A stretch of DNA of 64,000 nucleotides. It comes from Lasiosphaeris hirsuta. Lineage: Eukaryota > Ascomycota > Sordariomycetes > Sordariales > Lasiosphaeriaceae. The stretch spans positions 1,984,001-2,048,000 of the forward strand of contig JAUKUA010000005.1 of assembly GCA_030549175.1 (NCBI GenBank). The letters run 5' to 3'. A model generated the notes under the pieces. It was given only the letters and a program-made list of their open reading frames with translations. It had not been told where the DNA came from and ran no database searches. This document shows positions 18,601 through 30,746 of the stretch, piece after piece (position 1 is the first letter of the stretch; every line of letters begins with the position of its first letter). Position numbers and translations under genes: made by a program.

Positions 18601-21600
18601 GGAGGCACGGTGGAAGAAAAAGAAAGTGCGCACCGTGCGGTCGCCGTTCAACAGGCCTCAAAGGCCCGCGGGCGGCCACCCTTCCTGCTCTTCCTTCCAG
18701 CTTCCTTCAGGGCTTCGATTGGCCTCGGCTGCGCTAAAACGAGAATCGCAGACATGACCGATCCAGGAAGGAAGGAACCTCAGTGAGGTGTGTCTGGACT
18801 CTGGGGCGCCTGGGCGCCTGCAGGCTCGGGACGGGACCTAGTCGCTCATTGCCCTTGACCTGCGTAGCCAAACAGCCAGCGGCATCCAGCATTTCTGCCG
18901 TCCCATCTCATCCATCGAGTCGTACTGCGTAAAATCCATTGCACCCATCGCTGAGGAACAAGGAGCTCAACCGCCTCACGGAGGCCACGCCGATTCCAGC
19001 GAGCCCTGCAGCATCGCCTGCATGCACTGTACACCACAGTTCCTCCCAACCCTGCATCGAGTTACACATACTGTGCCTGCTTGACAGGATCCATTCGGCA
19101 CCTCGAGTCCCGTTCGCAGGGCTCCTTCGTCTCTCAGACTAGGGATCGCGGCCACCATTCCACTCCCGTCCATACGCCGCCAGACCTGGTCGTCTTGGTC
19201 AGAGGATGGGCTCTGGGGAAGCCCAATATGCATTTCGCAAGCTGTCCAGCCTCAAGCGGGATGAAAACACAAATACTCCATACTTCCAAACTGCTGAGTA
19301 GCAGCAGGTACGAGGTACATACCTGGACGACGGGAAACCTAGACGCAACACATACACACAACATACATACCGGCCCGGATGTCCCTCAGTTGATAGCCAC
19401 GCCCCCTGGCGCTAGGCTCTACTGCCATCGGCCTTTTGCTGGCCTTTTGCTGAATCGGGCTTTGAAATTGACAAGCCCGAAGGGCGACGGTCCTTTTGGC
19501 CAGCAGCGTCTCGGGTTATTTTGGATCAGTGGCTCTAGGGTCTAATTTCGTCGTGATGGCATCAGCCCGCCGCGCTGCGCCGAGAATGACGAGCGTCTCA
19601 CAACTCGCTAACCACAATCGCGTTCGCCGCGCCACAGCAGCCGCTGACAGAGAATGCAGCTCCATGCTCGCCAGCCGCGGCGACTCGAGCGAGCAAGCCT
19701 TTGAAGGGGCTGCACTCCTTTCAGTGAGGTTTCCGTGGACCAAAGACTGGCATCCTTCGTGTACTGATGGCAGTCATTTGATATTTCTCTACACCTCAAT
19801 TCCAAAGGCCAGCCCGTTCTGCATTTCATAAAATGCACTACACCCACTCCTCTTGCGGGCGCCTTTCGTCCGGGTAGCAATACGGATAGGTCGCTCAGAG
19901 TTAGCCTCGACCAGAGATCCAACACCGGCGCGCGGCTGGCTGCAGCTATCTGGCAGTTATTCCAGGCGTGATCCTAGTAAACTGCCGGGACCCTCTGCTG
20001 TTTGGGTTGCCGTGAAGCAGCAGTTCTTTCGTACGTCAAGCAGGACAGATACGCCGCCCTTCTGTGGCAGAAGCTTGTTACTCCGTACTCTCAGCCTAGT
20101 CTCTTGCACTTATTGGGACTATTGTATCCCCACGGCAAGCGCTGGGATCGCGACATGGCTCCCGTTGCAGGCGGCGTGCTAGGATTTGCTAGGCTTCCCG
20201 CGGAGCAGCGTGGCGGCATTGAAAGTCGATGATGATCCCTCACCCGCGTAGGCGAACGAACGACTACCGTGTCCACCTACTAGCTGGTTCTCATCCGTCA
20301 TTGCTGGCCCCCGAGAGTTGCCGTCGTGTGTCCACGACGAGCGCGAAAGCATTTGCGCGAGAGGAGAGCTACTTCAGTCGTCACAGTCGCTGCCGCGGCG
20401 GACCTATCGCGTCTGGCAACTCTGCCAGCCTGTTTGTCACGGCCGTTCGTCTTGTCTCGTCGTGGCTGGAGAATATTGATTCCCTCGAGTGTCTTGGCTA
20501 TCGCGGCTGCCACCTGCTCCGGGATGAACGACGTCGACGTTGATTTTCGATCCTCTGGTGCATAGCAACGTCAACCGGAGCGGCAACGCTTTGCCAAGAT
20601 CATCATGCAGAGGGAGGTCATTTCTTGTTGGCAACAAGTCTTACTTACCCCATCTGTACTAGCTTTCAAATTTTCAGGGCTTGCAAGGTTGCTGCTGATG
20701 CGAGCCACGCATCCACCCACTCGGGGCCGTGTCTTCGGGTCCCAAGGGGTTCCAACCCTCAGACACCCACCTAGAGCGCCTCCCCGAAGGGAAGCACGCA
20801 ACTTTTAGCCTAGCTGCCTCTTTCTCTGTGTCCCGAGAGACGTTTCCTAGTTCCTCAGGTGCTCGCAAAGAAAAAAAGAAAGCAAGGGGGACCGTCGACT
20901 AACCCTGGGCCAATGGATTATTATCGAAGGAAGCGTTCTCCTACGCCTTGTCGAGGAACTTAGCACACAACACCCAGCAGGCCCCCCCTTCCCTCCCCCT
21001 GTATGCACCCCGGCTACCAGCCCACTTGAACTGGTGCTGAGCCCTCATCCCGGGCTGTGACCTTGTAGGGGCCAGGCAAACGGAGTTAGATAAGAGTTGG
21101 CATGGACCACAATGGGAAAAGCAGCATCTAGCCCGCCATGGGGTTAAAAAAAAAATGATCCCTGAAGCCTTCAAAGGGTGTTGTCATGGCTGGTTGGCGC
21201 CAACGGTAAAACGCCGAGGAGCTGACATCAAATCTCCAAAAGCTGTCTTCCAATACTCTTTCCCTTCTTCGAATTTAGAGGCAACAGCGGGAACAGCGGT
21301 CCAGACAACAAAAGCTGTCGAGCTCGGGCGCCGACATTGACAAGACGCCATAGCCGTTGTCGGGAGGCTCGCGATACTTCGCTTGATAACGTTGCCCATC
21401 AAAACATAACATCACCCAGGCCCGTCGTCGACCTCGCCCATTCATACGACAGACCCAGAGCCTCTCCCCACTGGAAATTACGAGGCAAGAAGGCAAAAGA
21501 GGGCCTTGGCTGTGTTTTCTGCCCATTCACACGGCAAGACTTCCTAGTGCACTCAGGCTTTTTGGGCCATTCAGTGCCCGAGGGTCCCCATAAGGATCAT

Positions 21601-22318
21601 GACTGGTCGGCTCTGCTGCATCTCATCCCACCGGTCACCGCTGCTGCGTCGATTGTCCACTGCGTCCACTGCCCCTCTGCGCCCGTCATCTTGTTATGCT
21701 CAGCTAAGACTCTTCAACTCACCCGTCCCGGCTACTGCTTTCTTGTCCAAGTAGCTCCCGTCGCTGCGTGGCTTCCATCCAACCGGTGGCACGCTCCTCT
21801 GCCTGACGCAAGCCAGCACATCTGCAGCTCTGGCCTCGAACACGTACTTATTGCAGAACCTCCCTAGTGTCTGCTGCCGCCCCAGAAGTCCGGGACCGCC
21901 AGCACTCAACCGCCCTCCGAATCTGGACCTGGCCCGGGACCCCGACTCCAGCGTGCTTCGCCCCCTCTCTTGCGACTCCAAGGCCTATCGCACCTCTATC
22001 TTGCACCTTGGCGCCGACGGCCCTGCCCCGGCGACAGAGTAGCTTCCAAAGGACCTAACGAGGCACCGTCGATCAACCCTGGCGGTCCAATCTGTTCCCC
22101 GGCCCCAAGACCCAGCGCGGAGCTGGCCTGGCGCGACCCCATCGCAGCTGTCGACGCCGACTGCCTGCGGTCTCGGGTGCCAGGACGAAAACCTCGAGCG
22201 GAACGGAACACCAAGCGTAGGCTCCGAGGAAAAACACGCTCCAAAGGTTTCGGACAGTGGCTGCAGTCGTCAATGTCACGGTCCTCCAGACCGCCAGTGC
22301 GAAGGGGAACAGGTCTCG
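12648..22318. other. long gene-poor region between divergent genes
   Basis: About 9.7 kb with no gene I can support. Base composition is like the coding neighbours and shows no obvious RIP. Open frames of 100-250 codons occur on both strands but overlap, lack family motifs and have low-complexity Cys/Arg/Ser-rich translations. No transposon remnants, tRNAs or 5S copies were seen. A 12-bp tandem duplication (GGCCTTTTGCT) lies near 19430-19453, and a doubled GGGCGCCT near 18806-18822. The right end (about 21200-22318) is pyrimidine-rich and probably holds the leader and promoter of the bZIP gene. Confidence 0.55.
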
Positions 22319-24160
22319 ATGTCGCAGAGGGGACCTGCGCCTCGTCCCGCCTCTCGCCGTTCCTCGCTGTCCCCGCCCAGAGACGCTGTGTCATCCCCTC
22401 CCTCCCAGCGAAGTCTTACCCATCAAGATGACTCGAAATCTCGGCCGCCCCATGACCCGGGTGGGACTTCAGTAGCCGAGGGCGATGGAAGAATCCAACA
22501 ACGCGGATCCAGGACATCAGGCGTGCACAACATTCTCAATCCCTCTGGCCCGCGCGGGCCCTTACCAGGGTCGTCCCCGTCTGCGCCGCGGCCTCCCGGT
22601 GACAGGAGCCCACAGGCCCCCATGGGGACAGGGCCGTATGGCGGGGATGGCTCGCCCTCCCGTCTTTACGGCTATCAGAGTCAGGGCCCGGCAACGCCAC
22701 AGTCGGGTAACTTGAACATACAACCAGCGCCTGTTCAAGGAGGACCGCATCCACCCGTCGACCGCGGGTCCCCCTCGATCAGTCACCCATACCCCCTTGG
22801 TTCCCTTGGTTCGGTGAGGCGCATCTTGACACCTAAGTCGCCTCGGGCTACGAGCATAGGCCGCGCCATCAGGTCCATGGAAGGGCAACGTTCGAATTTA
22901 CCACCTCACGCGAGAAGCGCCGGCCCAACCCACGACGGCTCCCCACTTAGCGGCCCACCATCTCTTGCAGGGCCACCCCAATATCCCGGTCCAATACACG
23001 GACAAGGACCGACAGGAACACCGCCAACACGCCCGGCATCGATGCTTTCTCGCTCTCTCTCCCAGCCCGTCATGGGCCACAACCTACCTCCGACCTCCCA
23101 GGAACAGTCACCAGCGGGTAACTTGCCTCGTGAGATAGGAGGGAGACCACACTTCTCTCCAGGTCCGCCATTTGCGAACCAACTTCCGCCAAGTCGAGGG
23201 ATGATGGGGGACGGGCGCTGGGGACCTGGTATCCTCGGCCCGCTACCACCAGGGTCTCATGGGTCACGGAATCTACAGCTCGGAGAAGGCCATCAGCCTC
23301 TGCTGACCATCACACCAGCCACCGGGCCCGAAATGATCATTCCGGTAGATATGTTTCAAGCTTCGAAGCAGGCAGACGAGAAGAGACAGCGAAATGCGGG
23401 AGCATCGGCGAGGTTTCGACAAAGGAAGAAGGAGAAAGAGAAGGAGCAACAACAAGGATTGCAGAAGCTGGAGTCGGAGAACCGCGACTTGGAGAAGAAG
23501 ATTGAGGAACTGGAGAAACGGCTTCAGGATGTGGAACACGATCGCGATTTCTATCGAAGCGAGCGCAATCGTCTGCGAGACATCATATCCCAAACTGCTG
23601 GGATGGAATGGGCTGAGCAAGGACCGTCGAGTCCGAGCCCGTCGAGAGGTAGGGGCTCGTTCGCTGCCGACAACAGCCCCCGCCCTGCGCCAGCGCCGAC
23701 ACCCCTTCCGCATCCGCATCCGCATCCGCATCCGTATGCGCCTCATACACAGCATACGCCGCATCCACACAGTCTTTCCCATCCGCATCCGCCTCCGGCT
23801 TCCTACGGCGACCCATCCATGCTTGAGCGCCCTGCGAGGCGAAGGAGAACAGACTCGGAGCCGCAGATAGGCACGCCATCTTACCGCCCCAACACACCTG
23901 CTTCTCTGCCACCCATGGCTGGTCCTCCCCCGGCATATGCGATTCCTGCTTCTCCGCGAATCCCTTCGTCTCCCGGGACGTCACGGCTGCCTCCTATCCG
24001 ATACGACCAGCCGCCTACAACTTCGGAGACTCCTCCACCTGGCCCTGGAGGGCATCCGCCACCTCTGGCCCCTCAACCCGGCCAACCTAGCGCATACGTC
24101 AAGTATGAGACAGGGTGGGCAACCGGCCCAAGAGGGCCAAACGAAGGTGGCCCCAGGTGA
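22319..24160 (+). CDS. bZIP transcription factor
   Basis: Single-exon gene of 613 aa. The DNA-binding basic region is at about residues 352-377 (KRQRNAGASARFRQRKKEKEKE, with the invariant N-x7-R spacing read as NAGASARFR). It is followed by a leucine zipper or coiled coil to about residue 425 with heptads in LQKLESENRDLEKKIEELEKRL. This basic-region type is common to a group of ascomycete stress and metabolism bZIPs; I cannot name the orthologue. The rest is Pro/Ser/Gly-rich and disordered, with a His-Pro dipeptide run near residues 463-490 (an ATCCGC-type DNA repeat). The ATG follows an upstream region with no similarity to these factors; no in-frame extension looked coding. The very long upstream gap suggests extended regulation. 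Stop TGA at 24158. Confidence 0.85.
   Translation: MSQRGPAPRPASRRSSLSPPRDAVSSPPSQRSLTHQDDSKSRPPHDPGGTSVAEGDGRIQQRGSRTSGVHNILNPSGPRGPLPGSSPSAPRPPGDRSPQAPMGTGPYGGDGSPSRLYGYQSQGPATPQSGNLNIQPAPVQGGPHPPVDRGSPSISHPYPLGSLGSVRRILTPKSPRATSIGRAIRSMEGQRSNLPPHARSAGPTHDGSPLSGPPSLAGPPQYPGPIHGQGPTGTPPTRPASMLSRSLSQPVMGHNLPPTSQEQSPAGNLPREIGGRPHFSPGPPFANQLPPSRGMMGDGRWGPGILGPLPPGSHGSRNLQLGEGHQPLLTITPATGPEMIIPVDMFQASKQADEKRQRNAGASARFRQRKKEKEKEQQQGLQKLESENRDLEKKIEELEKRLQDVEHDRDFYRSERNRLRDIISQTAGMEWAEQGPSSPSPSRGRGSFAADNSPRPAPAPTPLPHPHPHPHPYAPHTQHTPHPHSLSHPHPPPASYGDPSMLERPARRRRTDSEPQIGTPSYRPNTPASLPPMAGPPPAYAIPASPRIPSSPGTSRLPPIRYDQPPTTSETPPPGPGGHPPPLAPQPGQPSAYVKYETGWATGPRGPNEGGPR
23707..23800 (+). repeat. hexanucleotide repeat coding for His-Pro dipeptides
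   Basis: CATCCG units within the bZIP coding sequence, in frame, so length change would add or remove whole dipeptides. Confidence 0.7.
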
Positions 24161-25556
24161 CATAAGAGGCGATGCGAGCATGTATCATCTGCTCCCATCT
24201 ACGCTTATCCCAGGCCCGTGGCGGCATGATAGGGAATCAACTAGGTTTTTCTTGACGATTTTTACAAACATGTCACAGACCTCGCATATCCATATACATG
24301 TATGCACAATCCACTCCGGCGATGCATTTGCAGCGACGCGAGGACGAATAGAGAGAGGAGAAGGAGGGACGCAAGGATGAGACGAAAAACTAGCATCCGG
24401 CATCATTTTCGGGGACACCATATGGAGCTGTTTCTGTCAAAGACTGGAATTAGATGAGGGAATCCGGATCATCCCTTCTCTCTTTCTCTTGGCTTTTTTT
24501 CTGTCTTTCTTTATGTCGTTGGGTATATTTAGAGGAGAATCGCGCACGCAGCTCGGGCAACCCAGCATGGAACGGATCTAGGAAGAGGAAACCAAAAGAA
24601 TTGCTTGGGGTTTCGACTAACACCATATTTTCTTGGTTTTTGTTTTTTTGTCCGGCATTGGCATTTGAGGCGACGGGGAGGAGCGATATGGGATGCTGGT
24701 GGTGGTCGGGTCAACTCCATCCAGTAGACCTTTTCACTCTCTCGATACCCATTCCCACCTCTCTTCCCCTCAACCTAGAGCGGACGGAAAGCAAGGACAG
24801 GCAGGGTCTGTTTTTCCAACGTTTATTGCCGGCATCTTTCCCGAATACGTTTACTACTACCTACTAATCATTTCCCTCTACCCCCACTCATTTCTATCTC
24901 TATCTCACGCATGCCACATACTATACCACACGTCTTCACGGTCTCTTTACTTGCATCTCGTATGTTCATAACTACGGCTAAGGCAAGGGAACAAGATTAT
25001 TCGTGCATTTCACATTGGACGCAATTCTGTCTTGAAACCGGAGGAACAGGGGGCGGGGAGGGGGCAAAGCGGCCGGTGTTTGGGAGTTTATGTTGTCAAG
25101 TCTAGGGAGGCATGCAGTTCTATACGCTTTTTTTTTTTTTCTTCTTTTTTTGGTATTTTCTTGTCGGGTTTGACCAGGGAGTGTGCCTAGATACCACATA
25201 TCACAGATTGACTTTTTGCAAAGGGGCGGAGGGTTGTTTTGGTATTTTTTGTCTTTATCTGTTACTTATTCGGATATCCAACCCACATAAGGGAACAACA
25301 ACAGCGACAGGACGCCGGGCGATTAGCCCGGTAGAATCAAGGACATGATGTACTTTTTTGGTGGTTTCTTTTACAGGCGAGCGATGGAGCCATGGAGTTT
25401 GAGCCCCTAAGGGGTGCTGTTTGCGTGGTTGCTACTGGACAGTGTTTGGTCTCGGATCTCGGAAGAGAACGAGAACGTTGAGGAATCCAGGCCTCGCACG
25501 CCTCTCACCCCGAAAACAGAATGGAAAGGGTCCTAAAAGAGAAAAAGGGATGCCTT

Positions 25557-25571
25557 GGGGGGGGGGGGGGG
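25557..25571. repeat. poly(G) tract, 15 G
   Basis: Uninterrupted G run on the plus strand. Confidence 0.9.
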
Positions 25572-28150
25572 AGGTCAGAAGAAGCCACCCCCGAAGGAGG
25601 GAAAGATAAAAACCGATGAATTTTCCCAGTTGCCGCGCTGCTCGTGCTCTTGACACCTATCTCTGTGACTGTGTGCCGGTGTCTACCTGTGTGTGTGTGT
25701 GTGTGTATTTCCTGTTCGAGTAGTTTCCATGATTAGGCGCATCTGTCTAGGGGGAGAAAAAAAAAAACCAAACAGAGTGCTCGTCACATTCTCAGCCGCG
25801 GTCTCGGGGTGGATGAGGGGGTGGGTATGTGGGTGTGTGGGTGTGTTGTGCCAGTGGTGGGAGGAGGCGTCGTTCCTAGAGTAAAGACCTTCCCTTTCCT
25901 GTCTACTCTGCTGCATGCTTGTTCCCAACTCGCGTGATCTGGGGACCTGAGGCTTGTTTTCCCCGTCTCCGACTCCCCGCGTTCGGAGTCTCTAATGATG
26001 AGTGGACTGCCATGTTTGCTTCTTCCTGCCCTTCCCGTCAACGAGTCTCGCCCGGCTACTCCCATGCCGCCATGCTTCATCCCGCTGGTCTCATTCTCCT
26101 TACCTGTCTCGTGCCACTCAATTTTCGAGTGGGTTACTTTTGCAATGGGAGCGGGATAGGCTAGGGATGCTTGGATGGGATGGGGGAGGTTGGGCCAGTC
26201 GGGCATTTCGGATTCGGGAGGGAAAAAACAAGGAAAGTCGGGGATGGATGTCTCGTCCTGTTTGGTCTGTTCGGCTTGTGTCACGATAACGTTGCCTCGT
26301 GGCCTACCCGTCCAGTTCCATTGAGTGGTGCGGGAATTTTGTATTGGTTCGAGCTTGTCGATGATGTACTTTGTAGTTGAATGCGTGCCATCAAGTGAGA
26401 TGGCGGCCTATTTTCGGCCCACCCGTTGATGATGTGCTGCCGAATGGGAGACGGTTGTCTTGACTAAACCACGCATATCCACCATAAGCCGTCCGAAAGA
26501 AGGCTCCCGTCATTTCATATGGGGAGCGAGTATCTTCGTATCCACGCGTCCCGTTGCCAACAGGACCAGTGCGCAAAGAGGGCGATGTACCGCATCCTGA
26601 GTGCTACCGTGATGGTTGGACAGCGCGGTTCTGTCGCCAAAGACCGAAAATGCAAGTTGAATCCGGATTGGGAAACCACTGGCTGTTGCTAGTTCACTTT
26701 CGGGTGGCCCCTGGGCCATGATTTGAGTCAACGGGCATCGCGCCATCGGGGCATTGAGTGGATAGGGGCTCGATGGTAGTCTGAAGCGAGATGGAATGAG
26801 ACGAGCTACGGAGATTTCGACTGCCGGATCGGGATCTGTGAAGGAACCCCTGGCTTGTAGAGCGAGGCATTGATGCTGAATGTAGAGAGAGTGGCGGACG
26901 ATGGCGGCCGAAGGAGCAGAACGCCTGGCGGCTTACACTACTGGCCTGTCCAACCGCCCCAATGAGGGAGCCCAACCAGCAGCCCAACCGTAGCAAGATT
27001 GGCAGCACCAGTGATATCCCGCGGCTCTCGGGCATCAAGTAAATGGTTGCTACATGGATAACGCTTGGCTTCCAGTCGACAGGACCAGCGACGGTGATTG
27101 TACGGTGCACCATGGGTCGACGTTGCCCTGCTGCGCTCACTATCATGGGTGTCAGTCTCAGAGGAGGCACGGCGATCATCATTCATGCATCAGCGGCAAC
27201 CATGATGGAGGCTTGGATTTCGTCCGATATTCGCGAATGGCGCCAACTTCAACGAATGGAAAAGCCCGGGGTCAGAACGGCAGGAGGTTGCCCCTATCGC
27301 CACCCTGTCGCCATCTGAGACCTGGCCCACGCCGTTCCGACGCCTGTCGTATACTAGTGTAAGTCGGCCGCAAGCCAAAAGCAAAATCGACGTGGCACAG
27401 TTGAGAATACGGAGTACGAAGTCGGATTGGCGGCTGCTTGGACGTTGGGGGACATTACGACAAAAGCCCTTGAAGTGGCGACAGGGGGCTCGGGGAAATG
27501 GAATATTCGGATCTGAGCGGCATCTGGAACCTGGCATCTGGCGCCACTAGTGAGTGCGATCGATCTTGATGCCCGACCGAACTTATCTCGATTATCTGAC
27601 TCTTTCGTCCGGCTATCATTCATTCCCTTACACCCCGGTGAACTGAGACCACCAATATAAGAATGGGAGTCAGTGGCACCAGGTTCAATGGCGGATGTCG
27701 CGGCCTTGTGTCTGAGAATTCGGGAGTGTGGTCTCCGGCATGTGTCAAATCTAGCCAATTGTCTTGGATGGTCCCGAGGGCTTGTGTTTCCAGACACCTT
27801 CCCTCAAGAAAAGCGAGGATGGCTGCCGACGGCTGCCGATGGCGCTCGCCGACACTTGAGACTTGTGTGCCCTTTTGCTCTGCTGAGTGGAAGTGCCGGT
27901 CCTCTTGCCAAATGCTGCAACATAGCGCCATCAGCCGGAATCCAAACCCCCCGTTTGCTTGTTAGCGCGTGACCTCAAAGCTGCTAATGTGATAAAACGT
28001 TACTTTGTTACCCCACAATAACGTCTTTTGGTGCTTCTTGGTCTCCTCTTGAGATACCGGCAGTGTTTCTCGGATTTGGGAACGGCCGTCTTCGATGCTA
28101 GGCCTTTTGGGGGTTGCAGTGCCTACCGATCCCTGGTGTTACGCACTACC

Positions 28151-28172
28151 AAAAAAAAAAAAAAAAAAAAAA
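28151..28172. repeat. poly(A) tract, 22 A
   Basis: Uninterrupted A run; no retroelement or processed-gene sequence was recognised upstream of it. Confidence 0.9.
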
Positions 28173-28848
28173 CTAGGGCTCAAGCGTAGTCCGGTAGCCT
28201 TTTTGCGGCTCCTTGAGGCTCTTGCAAGTTTTCTGGTAGCTAGCTGTCGTTCCATGTTCCACTGCATCTAAAGAACACGGGGCGATATTGGACAGCTATA
28301 TTTACTTGGACCTCTTCGGATCTGTGTGTTGCGTTGGGCGAAAGCTTTAGTGTCTACTATACTGGCCCACATATCGGTAGCTGCAGGGGCCGCATATAGG
28401 TCCGATGGGGGCCAAACTCTCGAAGTAGGATTTAGGTGCAGCGGGCCTCCGTTAGTTACAGCCTGGAGGGGTAAATACATCGCAAAATCACTAGAGGCTA
28501 CTGCTAATTTGTTGACAAGAAAACGAGAATTAACTTTGAAATTTTTTACGTCGAGGAACGAGTGAGTAAAGTGCCAGGACAATGGCCCTACGGAAGGAAC
28601 CGCGACAGCATCCATTATAGCTTCCCCAGATAAAACAGGGGAAGAGAGGAGGGTAGTAGCAAGGGCAGGTGTTGCCGGGTGGAGATATGACGCAAGCCAC
28701 AAGGGTGCTTGCTCGCCTGCCCACTCCCGTCTGCATGCAACCTCACTGCAGCCTCAATCAACCCCACACCGCCCTAAACTCCGATAAGGCACCCTTGGAT
28801 TAACATTCATCAGATCGTCAACTTCTTGCACCCACCTCACCCCACATC

Positions 28849-29991
28849 ATGTCCTCACCCAGGTCGCCCAAACGGCGAAAGATTTTATCGTCTATCAATC
28901 CACCAGAACACGACGCCGACCATGACGACAAGCCAAGTCACCGCGGCCGCCAGAGGACAGCATCCGAGCATGATGACCTCCCAAGGCAAGCTCCGGAGCC
29001 CAGCGATACCCACGCAGGTGGCTCAGGCGCAGAAAGTGCGCCGCGCGTAACCAAATTCCGCTTCAAATCAAAGTCCCACCGCCGGCACCGCTCGCAGGAC
29101 TCCTCCTCGTCACGCCGCCATCATCGCCGCCCTCGCTCCCCCTCCCCTTCGGGCTCCACCTCCCCGCGCAAGCACCACCATCACCGTCGCCGGCGCCACC
29201 GCCACCGGCGCAGCAAACGCCCCCCCAGGCCCCCCACCCCTTCCCTCCGGGAGACGGCCCCAGAAGCCCAGGACCCCTTCTCGGCCCCGCTAGACCCCGA
29301 CGTCGCCTTCCGCGAGTCCCTCTTCGACGCCATGGCCGACGACGAGGGTGCCGCCTACTGGCAAACGGTCTACGGGCAGCCGATCCACGTCTACCCGCCG
29401 ACTCGCACGAACCCGCAGGGCGAGCTCGAGCGCATGACGGACGATGAGTATGCGGCGCACGTGCGCCAGAAGATGTGGGAGCGCACGCACGCCGGCCTGA
29501 TCGAGGAGCGCGCGGCGCGCGAGAGGCAGCGGGAGGAGGAGGAGAGGGCGAGGGAGGAAGGGCGGAGGATCGCCGAAGAGATGGAGAGGAGTTTGCGGCG
29601 GGGCGAGGAGAGACGGAGGAATAAGATGTGGAAGGGGAAGTGGGATGAGTACGTGCGGACGTGGTCCGAGTGGGAGGGGGGTGGCGCCGCCGGGGTGGAG
29701 GGGATCCCGTGGCCGGCTGGGTGGAAGGGGACCCAAGGCGGGGAGGGTGAGAGGGATGCCAAGGCGGAGGAGAAGACGGTTCGGGCCTTTTTCGTGCGCG
29801 GACTGGGGCTGGAAGAGGTGGGCGAGAGGGAGTTCGCCGCGAGGCTGAAGGATGAGAGAGTGAGGTGGCATCCGGACAAGATGCAGCAGCGGCTTGGTGG
29901 AACAGTCGACACGGCTGTCATGCGTGACGTCACGGCCATTTTCCAGGTTATCGATGGCTTGTGGAATGATACTCGGAAGGGGTCAGGCTAG
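28849..29991 (+). CDS. NFKBIL1 (IkappaB-like)-type protein with J-like C-terminus
   Basis: Single exon, 380 aa. The N-terminus is Arg/His/Ser-rich and disordered (RHRSQDSSSSRRHHRR, HHHHRRRRHRHRRSKR), as in splicing-associated proteins. The centre is a long charged helix (ERAARERQREEEERAREEGRR, about residues 215-265). The C-terminus carries RLKDERVRWHPDKMQQRLGG, the HPDK-containing block typical of fungal NFKBIL1-like proteins. Animal NFKBIL1 is linked to pre-mRNA splicing, so a nuclear RNA-processing role is a reasonable inference but not shown. Ankyrin repeats of the animal protein are not evident. The first ATG of the frame fits the family start (MSSPRSPKRRK). Confidence 0.78.
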   Translation: MSSPRSPKRRKILSSINPPEHDADHDDKPSHRGRQRTASEHDDLPRQAPEPSDTHAGGSGAESAPRVTKFRFKSKSHRRHRSQDSSSSRRHHRRPRSPSPSGSTSPRKHHHHRRRRHRHRRSKRPPRPPTPSLRETAPEAQDPFSAPLDPDVAFRESLFDAMADDEGAAYWQTVYGQPIHVYPPTRTNPQGELERMTDDEYAAHVRQKMWERTHAGLIEERAARERQREEEERAREEGRRIAEEMERSLRRGEERRRNKMWKGKWDEYVRTWSEWEGGGAAGVEGIPWPAGWKGTQGGEGERDAKAEEKTVRAFFVRGLGLEEVGEREFAARLKDERVRWHPDKMQQRLGGTVDTAVMRDVTAIFQVIDGLWNDTRKGSG

Positions 29992-30746
29992 ATATCCATG
30001 CTGGTGTACATATAGAACTTACAGAATCTCGCATCGAAAGTCCGACGAAACGAGACCTCGGGTTGGATATCGGCGCTTTCGCCCGCCCTGGCGTAACGCG
30101 TGGCGGCGGGACTGCAAGGCGGAATAGGCCCCCCTGGTCGAGATCGAGGGGAAAGCAACAAAAGCCATAAATGAGCCCATCGCGGACGGAATGGTCCTCA
30201 TCAGCTCTTGGTAGTACTGATAGGGGTTCAGAGGCTGTACGACCAAGGCGCGCTGCCTTTGTGGCAGTGTGCCTCGTCGCTCACGGAGAAGTCAGTCCCG
30301 TGATGGACGGAATTTTGGATACAAACCAGATAAGAAATGAGTCCTAATTTTTCTCCGTAGGGCATCAACCAGTCTCCAAATCGCCTACGTCACAATCATG
30401 GTGTATTTAAGGTGGGGATAAACAGTGCGGGCAAAATACTTGGCATCGACCGACTTTACAGCACAATCGGTGAAGGGCTAAAGGAGGTTTTATGGAATAA
30501 AGGTATGACGACTTCGACCGTATCATGTTGGGTACATGTTTCGCGGAATGTAGAAATGTATATTGTAACAGCCAGCGTCCCAACGAGACCCACACCAACG
30601 CAGATTAAAGCTGTCTCAAACACAACATAGTAGACAAATTGGCCTTCTCCCCCAATATCCCTATGCTAAAAACAAATCTGCGAATCCTACCCGAGGCATA
30701 ATCCACCGGGGACTAACCCATGCGGAGCCCTGTCATACACACCCGA
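29992..30746. other. convergent intergenic region
   Basis: Shared 3' flank of the NFKBIL1-like gene (+) and the GPI-protein gene (-). No coding sequence supported. Confidence 0.5.

Larger units (their letters stand above)
24161..28848. other. gene-poor region with homopolymer tracts
   Basis: About 4.7 kb with no supported gene. Includes the probable 3' UTR of the bZIP gene. Features seen: a T-rich tract at 25128-25151, a G15 run at 25557-25571, a (GT)n run near 25690-25706, and an A22 run at 28151-28172. Open frames on both strands have no recognisable motifs. Confidence 0.5.

Noticed and set aside
26337..26350. GGTTCGAGCTT resembling a B box
   Set aside because: No A box or cloverleaf can be drawn around it.
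28100..28172. Poly(A) run as the tail of a LINE or processed copy
   Set aside because: No reverse transcriptase, gene-like sequence or target duplication recognised next to it.
29290..29939. Antisense frames of 180-190 codons over the NFKBIL1-like gene
   Set aside because: Shadows of a GC-rich real gene; Pro/Leu/Arg-rich without motifs.
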